A DNA stretch of 7,383 bases, taken from NCBI GenBank assembly GCA_020051815.1, contig JAGVQF010000096.1, positions 1-7,383 of the forward strand, given 5' to 3'. This DNA is from Candidatus Saganbacteria bacterium. Its GTDB lineage: Bacteria > Margulisbacteria > WOR-1 > O2-12-FULL-45-9 > XYB2-FULL-48-7. Below are positions 1-6,210 of the stretch, piece after piece; positions within the stretch are counted from its first letter, which is position 1; every line of letters begins with the position of its first letter. The notes beneath the pieces are model-generated. The model was not told where the DNA came from. It did no database searches and was given only the letters and a program-made list of their open reading frames with translations. Position numbers and translations under genes: made by a program.

Positions 1-441
1 ATAGGAAACGCTCCCCTTAAACAAGCGGTCGACGGAAAGAGCGCCGATAACCTTGCTGGAGGCGATGACCGGCACGCAGAGGAAAGCGAATTTGCGCTCC
101 GCCAGGTTCTTTCTGGCCTGTGTGCGGTTGAGAAAGAGCGGCTCGGCGCCGATATCCTCGACGATCATCGGCTCGCCTGTTTCAACCACACGACCGGTGA
201 TCCCTTCGCCGATCTTATATCTGCCCCTTTCTTTCTCTTCACGAGTTAAGCCCTGGGCGACCTCGATCCGCAGTTCATTGGTATTGGGATCAACGAGAGT
301 TATTGTGCCTCGCTGCATTTCGAGCGAATCGGAGAGAACTTTGAGGATCGACTCGAGGGTTTCTTCGAGATTGAGCGACGAAGAGAGGGCCGAGGTGATC
401 TCGACCAGGGACCTGACTTGAATATCATTGACGGTGACCAT
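1..441 (-). CDS. NifA-like regulator, N-terminal GAF domain (3' end lies outside the window)
   Basis: The reading frame runs from an ATG at 441-439 off the left edge, giving 147 visible residues and no stop. Almost all of this is one GAF domain (about residues 10-147). The order of motifs is the one I know from NifA-type sigma54 activators: an N-terminal helix with SSLNLEETL, then MQRGTITL, RGRYKIGEGITGRVVETGEP, EPLFLNRT and FLCVPV, and finally VIGALSVDRLF. In NifA this GAF domain gates the following AAA+ domain in response to a small ligand or to a partner protein. The AAA+ and DNA-binding domains would lie beyond position 1 and are not seen, so a GAF-containing kinase or cyclase is still possible. 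The start is firm: an in-frame TAA lies inside the -10 box and the next in-frame Met is residue 43, within the GAF fold. No Shine-Dalgarno is present. The gene follows a histidine-kinase-like gene on the same strand with a 44-bp gap. Confidence 0.8.
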   Translation of the reverse strand, partial: MVTVNDIQVRSLVEITSALSSSLNLEETLESILKVLSDSLEMQRGTITLVDPNTNELRIEVAQGLTREEKERGRYKIGEGITGRVVETGEPMIVEDIGAEPLFLNRTQARKNLAERKFAFLCVPVIASSKVIGALSVDRLFKGSVSY

Positions 442-442
442 G

Positions 443-469
443 ACAATATTGTATTATACACAATTTTGT
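443..469 (-). promoter_or_regulatory. paired ACAAWATTGT boxes flanking the -10 (putative operator)
   Basis: On the minus strand, ACAAAATTGT (469-460) and ACAATATTGT (452-443) match at nine of ten positions. Their centres are 17 bp apart and 7 bp lie between them. The second box is a perfect palindrome. The first lies in the promoter spacer and the second covers the predicted transcription start. This placement would suit a repressor or autoregulator. The DNA is AT-rich here, so a chance match is possible and the binding protein is unknown. Confidence 0.4.
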
Positions 470-481
470 AGATTTGGTCAA
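453..481 (-). promoter_or_regulatory. sigma70-type promoter for the NifA-like gene
   Basis: On the minus strand, the -35 is TTGACC (481-476), the spacer is 17 bp and the -10 is TATAAT (458-453). The -35 matches the consensus at five of six positions and the -10 is perfect. Only 11 bp separate the -10 from the ATG at 441, so the predicted transcript begins about 3-6 nt before the start codon. The NifA-like gene can therefore be transcribed independently of the kinase gene upstream. Confidence 0.72.
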
Positions 482-485
482 TATT

Positions 486-2987
486 TTAGGCGGCACCGAC
501 CGGCAAAGTAAAAATAAAGCTCGAGCCGCGGCCGATCCCCTGCGATTCGGCCCAGATCCGGCCGCCGTGGGTTTCCACGATCTCGCGCGCGATGGCCAGG
601 CCCATGCCGATGCCGCCGGATGAGCGCGCGTAGCCGTTGTCGATCTGGTAGAATTTCTGAAAGACATTAGCCAGATGCTGGGGCGCCAGGCCGATCCCGG
701 TGTCCACAACGCTGACCCTGGCCTGGCCGCCCTCTTCCGTCACCAGCACGCGCACCTCTCCGCCGACCGGCGTATACTTATAGGCGTTGCCGAGCAGATT
801 CTCCATGACGCGCAAAAGCTTGTTTTGGTCGGCCATCAGGGCGATCCGGTTCGCCGGGAACACGGCTTCGAGTTTTATCCCCTTTGACTGGTAAGCCGAC
901 CGGTAATTCTCGATATTCTCGCGAACGATCTCGTCAAGGAAGACCGGCTCTCTTTTTATCCCCAGGGGCTTGCCCGCCTCGATGCGCGAAATATCGATCA
1001 CGCTGTCGATCAGGTTTTGCAAACGCTGGCCCTGCTTTAAGACGATCTCCAGCGTCTCTTTTTGCTTTGGCGTCAGTTCCCCCAATTCACCCGAGAGCAA
1101 CAGTGACAGATAGCCATGGATCGGGGTCAGCGGCGTGCGCAATTCGTTACTGATCGTATAGAGGAATTCTTGTTTGACTATATCAAGCCGCCGCAAGCGG
1201 GTTATATCCTTGATAATGGCTGAAAAGCCGATGATCTTACCGTCGCCTTCACAGATAGCGGAAAGGGTGAGCAAAAGAGAATACTCCACTCCTTTTTTCA
1301 TTGTTTTTCTGATCTCCAGGGCTTTGATCGGCTGGCCGGACACAACCTGGCCGAGCATATCTTTTATTTCGTCCGCCGAAAAGAAAGGCGGTATTTTGCC
1401 GGCCGCTTCGGCAAGCTCCACGCCAAAAAGCTCTTCGGCTCCCCGGTTCAAGGTTAAAACAGTGCCCGACAGATCAAGCGTCAGGATCGCGTCGTCCGAC
1501 CCCTGCACCAAATTATTGAGGTAATCCCGGGTCTGGCTGATATCGCGGTAGAGCTTGGCATTCTCAATCGCCACCGCGGCTTCGGACGTCAGGGTGAAGA
1601 GCAATTCAAGGTCGTCCGGGCTATAAAGCTCGCCCGATAATTTTTCGCCCAAATTAAGGATGCCCACCAGCCGGTTCCTCAAGAAAGACGGCACCGAGAC
1701 CGCAGCTTCAAAATGCTCCATTTCGGCCTGGATTTTTTTTAATTTTTCTTTTTCGGCGGGCGGGGTCAGGTCGCTGGCCAAAAGCGCTTTTATCTCTTCC
1801 AGGATGATCGCGTCCTTTTTCTCGATCAGGTAGGTGACCAGCGGGTCATCGAGAGAGAGCCGGATACCGGTGATGACCTGCGGCAGGCCGTTGGTTTTTT
1901 CGACCACGTACTGGTTTTCCTTCTCCTCAAGGAGAAGGACCGAGGCGTTTTTGATGCACATCACCCGCACGATGGTCCGGTCGATGAGGCGAAAGATAGT
2001 ATGGAGGTCGGTGACCGAGACGATGGTGCGGGTTATTTCCTTGATCACTCTTTGGTATAAGACAATGTGGCGGAAAAAGATCCGGTCGGTCACTCTTTGG
2101 AGCTGTTCTCTGACCGGAATAAAGGTCAGCGCGACTACCAGCGCCGCGGGCACCGCCGCCCAAAAGGAAGAGTAACCCAAGATGGAGCGGAATATAAATT
2201 CAAAGGCCATGACCACCAGCACATAAGAGAAAGTGATCCCGGTGGTCACCAGGCTGTAGGCGGAAGTCTTCTTAATGACCAGGCTGACGTCCATCAGGCG
2301 GTATTTGAGGATGGCATAAGCGGTAGAGATGACAACAAAAATTGACCCGAGCGGCCCGAAATAAATAAAATAGCCAACATGAAAAGCGATGGGTAATATG
2401 ACATTAAAAGTGGCCCCTACGATACAAGTCAGGATGATCCCGGCGAGAAAATATTTATATCTTATACGTTCGACTACCGATGACTTTTCATATCTCGAGG
2501 ATAAGATTACTCCGCCAGCTGTAAAATATGCGATAAAGTGAAGCAAATAAAGATAATTCATGACGCCTAAATTAACCACCACGCCGTTGTTTACAACAAC
2601 CGGGTTAATTAATAATGTATTGCTAAATGAAGAAAAGAGGAGAACGAGTGAAGGGATAGACAATAGAATGATCTTCCCGGCCGAAAGACTAACTCTTCCT
2701 TGCGGGAAGCATAAACAAAAAAGCAATACAATGATAGGGATTGGAACTCCGCTGATTACCGTACCTTTGGCGGCTAAGATCATAGATGGAGCCGAAATCC
2801 CCGCGGCCAAAGTGCCAAGACTTATGCACCAGGCGGATAAAAGTAATGAAAATAAAGCGAACAAAAGGCTTGATTGCGATTGCTTGGCTTTTAAAAATAT
2901 AAACAGGCCGAGAGACAAGCTTATTATGCCAGTCCCCACTAGTAATACCGCAGAAAGATAATTGACCGTCAAAAGAAAAGAAATCAT
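486..2987 (-). CDS. polytopic membrane histidine-kinase homologue lacking the phosphoacceptor His (7TM-type sensor, GAF, PAS, HisKA, HATPase_c)
   Basis: This is an 833-residue membrane signalling protein. Residues 5-298 hold about nine hydrophobic segments. The junction AYAILKYRLMDVSL near 223-236 is typical of the 7TM sensor region of bacterial kinases. A GAF domain follows (about 320-480, with GILNLGEKLSGELYSPDDL), then a PAS domain (about 487-600), HisKA (about 602-668) and an ATPase domain (about 715-830). The ATP site looks intact: N-box N730 and N734, DTGIG at 762-766, VFQKFY at 775-780 and GGIGMGL at 791-797. The H-box reads FLYTISNELRTPLTP, so residue 614 is Asn (AAC, 1148-1146) where the family has the phosphorylated His. 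No receiver domain is present. The protein probably binds ATP but cannot autophosphorylate in the normal way. The start follows the previous gene's stop by 8 nt, has no clear Shine-Dalgarno and sits directly after an in-frame TAA, so translation is probably coupled. Confidence 0.9.
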   Translation of the reverse strand: MISFLLTVNYLSAVLLVGTGIISLSLGLFIFLKAKQSQSSLLFALFSLLLSAWCISLGTLAAGISAPSMILAAKGTVISGVPIPIIVLLFCLCFPQGRVSLSAGKIILLSIPSLVLLFSSFSNTLLINPVVVNNGVVVNLGVMNYLYLLHFIAYFTAGGVILSSRYEKSSVVERIRYKYFLAGIILTCIVGATFNVILPIAFHVGYFIYFGPLGSIFVVISTAYAILKYRLMDVSLVIKKTSAYSLVTTGITFSYVLVVMAFEFIFRSILGYSSFWAAVPAALVVALTFIPVREQLQRVTDRIFFRHIVLYQRVIKEITRTIVSVTDLHTIFRLIDRTIVRVMCIKNASVLLLEEKENQYVVEKTNGLPQVITGIRLSLDDPLVTYLIEKKDAIILEEIKALLASDLTPPAEKEKLKKIQAEMEHFEAAVSVPSFLRNRLVGILNLGEKLSGELYSPDDLELLFTLTSEAAVAIENAKLYRDISQTRDYLNNLVQGSDDAILTLDLSGTVLTLNRGAEELFGVELAEAAGKIPPFFSADEIKDMLGQVVSGQPIKALEIRKTMKKGVEYSLLLTLSAICEGDGKIIGFSAIIKDITRLRRLDIVKQEFLYTISNELRTPLTPIHGYLSLLLSGELGELTPKQKETLEIVLKQGQRLQNLIDSVIDISRIEAGKPLGIKREPVFLDEIVRENIENYRSAYQSKGIKLEAVFPANRIALMADQNKLLRVMENLLGNAYKYTPVGGEVRVLVTEEGGQARVSVVDTGIGLAPQHLANVFQKFYQIDNGYARSSGGIGMGLAIAREIVETHGGRIWAESQGIGRGSSFIFTLPVGAA

Positions 2988-2995
2988 TTATTATT

Positions 2996-4102
2996 TTATG
3001 AATATTTCAGGAAAAATCCGCCAACCATCCATTTACTGGATTCTATGGTAATGCAAGCCAAAATATCTTTTGGCCGGAACACCTTGTTTTCAATCATCTC
3101 ATCAAGCGCCACTAGTATCGTGGCCGCGCCGTTGTAACCCTTATGGCCGATAGTGCTGTACCATTTTTCTTGAGGGATCGAATATCTTTCGGCAAAGACC
3201 TTTTTCCCCAAGCCCAAAAACTTTTTGGATGGGAGAGTGGCAATGACATGCTGCACATCTTTACCGTTCACGCCGGATTGGCGGAGCATCTTTTCGAATC
3301 CTTCAAAGAAAATATCGGGGCCAAAATCATTGACCATTTTGTAATTCTGCTCAAAATGATGCGCGCCCTCTTTATAAGCAGTCAGCAAATTAAAATTTGG
3401 CGTGCCCAGGTTTAACCACATTCCCGGCGCCATTTTGCCGCCCACGGATTCATTATAAACATAGGCCAGATTAAACCCGGAATCGATTTTGTCCTTCGCT
3501 TTTAAAATGGCTACTCCGGCACCGTCCGCTAGAAACCAACGCAGGAGCATGCTCTCGGTCCTGACTTTCTCCTGGTTGAAATTGTCTGAGAGCAAGTAGG
3601 CGGATGATAATTGTGAATAGGCGACAAGGATGTTCCTATATCGGCCCGCTTTTATGGCGTCACTGGCAATTTGAAGCAGTTTGGTTATTCCGGTGCAGTT
3701 TGAATGGACTTCAATTTCGGCGCATCTTTCGATACCTAATTCCTGCTGAATAAAAGTCGATGTCGGCGGGGTCTGATGATCGGGCATCAGGTTGCCGTAG
3801 AGGATGCAGTCGATTTCTGCCGGCTTCATGTCTGCCTTGGCCAGAGCTTTTTTCGCCGCCTTGACTGCCATGCTGGTGTTGCTTTCGGTTAATTTTCTGG
3901 TTTTGGGATCAACCGCGAAATAACACTGCTCCACGCCGATAAGTTTTTTCGCCATCGGGCGGAGCCTTTCGATCATTATTTTTGTTTTGGGCGAGGCCTG
4001 GTCAAATCTTCCAAGCACCTCCTCAATCTTATCAAACGGGACGGGCTCTCCGGGCAGATAAACACCGGTCGAAACCAGTTGGACTTCTTTTAAACCACTC
4101 AT
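2996..4102 (-). CDS. ketoacyl-ACP synthase III / HMG-CoA-synthase-like thiolase-fold enzyme with an altered active site
   Basis: At 368 residues this is slightly longer than a typical FabH. Thiolase-fold enzymes of this group load an acyl chain on a Cys and transfer or condense it. The nucleophile is C136 in the context EVHSNCTGITKLLQIA. Other family landmarks are the STGVYLPGEP start (11-20), the GRYRNILVAYSQ strand (153-164), FLADGAGVAIL (190-200) and the late GYNGAAT stretch (322-328), whose N324 fits the oxyanion Asn. Where FabH has HQAN, or HMG-CoA synthase has HxPxxKF, this protein reads ATLPSKKF (288-295), which puts Thr289 at the catalytic His. A normal decarboxylating condensation is therefore doubtful; an acyltransferase or another acyl-chain reaction is more likely. 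The start is supported by AAAGGAGT (4118-4111), 8 nt upstream. The gene leads an apparent operon with the membrane kinase homologue. The substrate cannot be read from the sequence. Confidence 0.85.
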   Translation of the reverse strand: MSGLKEVQLVSTGVYLPGEPVPFDKIEEVLGRFDQASPKTKIMIERLRPMAKKLIGVEQCYFAVDPKTRKLTESNTSMAVKAAKKALAKADMKPAEIDCILYGNLMPDHQTPPTSTFIQQELGIERCAEIEVHSNCTGITKLLQIASDAIKAGRYRNILVAYSQLSSAYLLSDNFNQEKVRTESMLLRWFLADGAGVAILKAKDKIDSGFNLAYVYNESVGGKMAPGMWLNLGTPNFNLLTAYKEGAHHFEQNYKMVNDFGPDIFFEGFEKMLRQSGVNGKDVQHVIATLPSKKFLGLGKKVFAERYSIPQEKWYSTIGHKGYNGAATILVALDEMIENKVFRPKDILACITIESSKWMVGGFFLKYS

Positions 4103-4110
4103 TGGCGATC

Positions 4111-4118
4111 ACTCCTTT
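4111..4118 (-). promoter_or_regulatory. ribosome binding site of the thiolase-fold gene
   Basis: AAAGGAGT on the minus strand lies 8 nt before the ATG at 4102. It is a strong Shine-Dalgarno and fixes this start. Confidence 0.75.
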
Positions 4119-4121
4119 CTT

Positions 4122-4149
4122 TTGAACTTAAAATAAGATAGAATATCGT
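4122..4149 (+). promoter_or_regulatory. weak candidate promoter for the methyltransferase gene
   Basis: The gene needs a promoter within the 73-bp divergent gap. Candidates are TTGAAC (4122-4127), 16 bp, TATCGT (4144-4149), or a better -10, TAGAAT (4139-4144), with a poor -35. Neither is strong. Expression may be low, activator-dependent or use another sigma factor. Confidence 0.25.
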
Positions 4150-4157
4150 CGAGAGTT

Positions 4158-4186
4158 ATTATAGGGGGTGCGGCAATGAGTTTCAA
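4158..4186 (-). promoter_or_regulatory. sigma70-type promoter of the thiolase-fold / membrane kinase operon
   Basis: On the minus strand, the -35 is TTGAAA (4186-4181), the spacer is 17 bp and the -10 is TATAAT (4163-4158). The -35 differs from the consensus at one position. The predicted leader is about 48 nt and carries the strong Shine-Dalgarno. The -35 lies inside codons 2-4 of the divergent methyltransferase gene, and the -10 abuts that gene's ribosome binding site. Confidence 0.65.
4163..4170 (+). promoter_or_regulatory. ribosome binding site of the methyltransferase gene
   Basis: AGGGGGTG, with its G-run ending 7 nt before the ATG at 4176, supports this start. It touches the -10 of the opposing minus-strand promoter. 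Confidence 0.6.
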
Positions 4187-4937
4187 GCGGATTTTTGATT
4201 TGTTGGATGTTCCTGCCCCTCAGCCCAAAGTAATAGACGGTATTTTTGATTTTGTTCCTTCGGCTGATCCCCACAAGGCGATCGGGGAGGCCTACGACAA
4301 ATCGATCGTTATTTATGACGACTACATGCAAAGCAAAAAGCTCCATTTGAGGATCTTAAAAAGGATTTTGCTGGGCATGGGCAAAGAAGACACGGATGAG
4401 TGCACTAAAATAACCAGGAAGTTCATTGATCTGGTAGGCAGCGGGATTGTTCTGGATATTCCCTGCGGGACGGGTGTTTTTACTTTTGAGGAATATGCCA
4501 AGGCGCGCAACATCACTTTCATCGCGGCCGATTATTCGCTGGGCATGCTCAAAGAGGCAAACAAAAGGGTAAAAGATTTAGGAGCGCAGAACATAATTTT
4601 AGTCAGGGCGGATGTCGGGGCCCTGCCCTTTAAAAATCAGGTTTTTGACGGCGTCTTAACGCTTAACGGGATCCATTCGTTCCCTGACAAAGCAAAAGCC
4701 ATCAAGGAGCTTGGGCGAGTGTTAAAGCATGACCGCGGCCTGTTTGGGTCATTGTGCGTCAAGCGCGAGCGCTGGCTGACCGATATCATGATGGAGCTGT
4801 TTTATTTTCCCGGCAAATGGTTTACCAGGCCGGCTTTGTCAAGGCGTGAATTTCTGGGGATACTTGAGGCAAATGGGCTCAAAAATATTAAACATCGCCT
4901 TATCGGACCGGGGTTGCTTTTTGAAAGTTTGAAGTAG
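4176..4937 (+). CDS. class I SAM-dependent methyltransferase
   Basis: This 253-residue protein has a Rossmann methyltransferase core of the Methyltransf_11 / UbiE-like type. Motif I, the SAM-binding glycine loop, is VLDIPCGTG (92-100). The acidic residue at the end of strand 2 is D119 in AADYSLGML. RADVGALPF (144-152) fits the adenine-contact region and VLTLNGIHSFPD (160-171) is the post-motif strand. EELGRVLK-like residues (178-184, KELGRVL) begin the usual late helix. The first 80 residues precede the core and may form a substrate lid; the segment AIGEAYDKSIVIYDDYMQ resembles the N-terminal helix of small-molecule methyltransferases. There is no signal peptide and no clear membrane span, so it is probably cytoplasmic. 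It is the only plus-strand gene, divergent from the thiolase-fold gene and convergent with the radical SAM gene. The methyl acceptor (lipid, quinone or secondary metabolite) cannot be told from sequence. Confidence 0.85.
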   Translation: MSFKRIFDLLDVPAPQPKVIDGIFDFVPSADPHKAIGEAYDKSIVIYDDYMQSKKLHLRILKRILLGMGKEDTDECTKITRKFIDLVGSGIVLDIPCGTGVFTFEEYAKARNITFIAADYSLGMLKEANKRVKDLGAQNIILVRADVGALPFKNQVFDGVLTLNGIHSFPDKAKAIKELGRVLKHDRGLFGSLCVKRERWLTDIMMELFYFPGKWFTRPALSRREFLGILEANGLKNIKHRLIGPGLLFESLK

Positions 4938-6210
4938 GAGCGACCAGCATTCTGCGGATTTTCCGGAGGCCCAGGTTAAAAAGCAAGTACAATAATGGGT
5001 AGTTGCGGGAACCCAGCAGCCGCTTAAAGATCGACCTAACGGAATATACCTGCTGGTAAGTCCAGAGGAGTCCTTCTTGCAATTCTTCGCGGCTCATCAG
5101 CTTCGGCTCAAAAACCACGTTGACGACGTCATACTTTGACCAGTCGCGGTCGAAGATCCGCCCTTCCCTCTCCAGCCGATGATAAAGCCGGCTGCCGGGC
5201 AGAGGCGTTAAGATGGAGAACTGGCAGGCCTCGAGATTATTTTCGATGACAAAATCGGCCGTTCTTTTAAAGACGCTTTTGTCGTCATGATCGAAACCAA
5301 AGACAAAAACCCCGTCAATGGCGATGCCAAAGTCATGGATCTTCTTGATGTTGGCTTTGAAATGCCTGGCCTGATTGACGTGCTTGCCCGCCGAATTGAG
5401 ACTGTCCTGCGAGAGAGATTCGAAACCGATGATCATCCCCACACAGCCGCTTTTGGCGCAGAGCTCGAGCAGCTCGTCGTCGGCGGCCATGTTGATCGAG
5501 CCCTGGCTCATCCACTGGAGCTTGAAGGGGGTCAGCGCTTTAAATAACTTTTTGGCGTAGGCGGGGTTGCCCACGATGTTATCATCGACAAAAAAGACGA
5601 TCTTGCCTTTCAGGGTCTTGATCTCTTCGATAATGTCTTCCACCGGCCGCATGCGGTGCTGGTTGCCAAAAAATTCCGTCACCGTGCAAAATTCGCAATT
5701 AAAAGGACAGCCGCGCGTCACCTGAACGGTATTGACGGTAAAGTACCCTTTTTTGGGCAGAAGGTCGCGGCGCGGGATGGGCAGTTTCTCAAGGGCCGGG
5801 TAAGCGTCGCACTTATAGATTTTTTTCAATTTGTTCCGCTTGAGGTCATCAAGCAGGCTTGGCCAGACGCTTTCGGCTTCGCCGATGACAACGGCGTCAG
5901 CGTGCCGGGCGGCTTCTTCGGGGACCAGTGACGGGTGCATGCCGCCCAGGACGACTTTGACGCCCCTTTCGCGGAACCGGTCGGCGATCTCATAGGCGCG
6001 CGGCGCCATGGGGGTCATAACCGTGAGGGCGGCCAGATCGATCGCTTGGTCAAAATCGATCGGCGCGATATTCTCGTCGGTGATGGCAACTTCATGCTCC
6101 GCGGGAGTCAGGGCGGCCAGGGTTGGCAGACTTAACGGTGGATAGCGGAAAGTCGGAATGCTCCAGAGGCTGGGCTCTTTCCATTTGGGCGAAATAAATT
6201 CTATTCTCAT
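4900..6210 (-). CDS. B12-binding-domain radical SAM protein
   Basis: This 436-residue protein has an N-terminal Rossmann cobalamin-binding-type domain (about 1-135) with the typical stretch VVLGGMHPSLVPEEAARHAD and IGEAESVWPSLL. The radical SAM core (about 158-350) carries RGCPFNCEFC, whose C168, C172 and C175 form the CxxxCxxC ligand set for the 4Fe-4S cluster. FVDDNIVGN (207-215), IGFESLS (261-267) and LTPLPGSRLYHRLEREGRI (335-352) are usual for this superfamily. The C-terminal tail (353-436) resembles the DUF4070-type extension. The family includes class B methylases such as HpnP and HpnR, the cyclase BchE, and many uncharacterised lipid or natural-product enzymes. The cobalamin motif DxHxxG is absent (DENIAP at 45-50), which is common here. 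The start overlaps the response regulator stop as ATGA, with a G-rich Shine-Dalgarno (AAGGGGGG) 9 nt upstream. The 3' end overlaps the methyltransferase gene. The reaction is unknown. Confidence 0.88.
   Translation of the reverse strand: MRIEFISPKWKEPSLWSIPTFRYPPLSLPTLAALTPAEHEVAITDENIAPIDFDQAIDLAALTVMTPMAPRAYEIADRFRERGVKVVLGGMHPSLVPEEAARHADAVVIGEAESVWPSLLDDLKRNKLKKIYKCDAYPALEKLPIPRRDLLPKKGYFTVNTVQVTRGCPFNCEFCTVTEFFGNQHRMRPVEDIIEEIKTLKGKIVFFVDDNIVGNPAYAKKLFKALTPFKLQWMSQGSINMAADDELLELCAKSGCVGMIIGFESLSQDSLNSAGKHVNQARHFKANIKKIHDFGIAIDGVFVFGFDHDDKSVFKRTADFVIENNLEACQFSILTPLPGSRLYHRLEREGRIFDRDWSKYDVVNVVFEPKLMSREELQEGLLWTYQQVYSVRSIFKRLLGSRNYPLLYLLFNLGLRKIRRMLVAPTSNFQKATPVR

Noticed and set aside
53..421. 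Plus-strand open frame opposite the GAF gene
   Set aside because: It is antisense to a clear GAF domain, Arg/Ser-rich, and matches no family pattern. The minus-strand frame carries all the conserved motifs.
1116..1118. H624 of the membrane kinase homologue as a substitute phosphoacceptor
   Set aside because: It lies ten residues after the normal site, in the stretch TPIHGYL, where relatives have other residues; nothing supports phosphorylation there.
2400..2987. AT-rich stretch in the 5' part of the membrane kinase gene, considered as recently acquired DNA
   Set aside because: It encodes the membrane spans, whose hydrophobic codons are naturally T-rich on the coding strand, and no junction or repeat marks a boundary.
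2988..3040. An internal promoter for the membrane kinase gene near the end of the thiolase-fold gene
   Set aside because: TAAAAT-like words occur, but the only -35-like hexamer (TTGGCG) is at a poor distance. The 8-bp gap fits cotranscription better.
4995..5012. Short inverted repeat (GGGT...ACCC) near the convergent gene ends, considered as a terminator
   Set aside because: The stem is only four base pairs, has no T-run and lies inside the radical SAM coding region.
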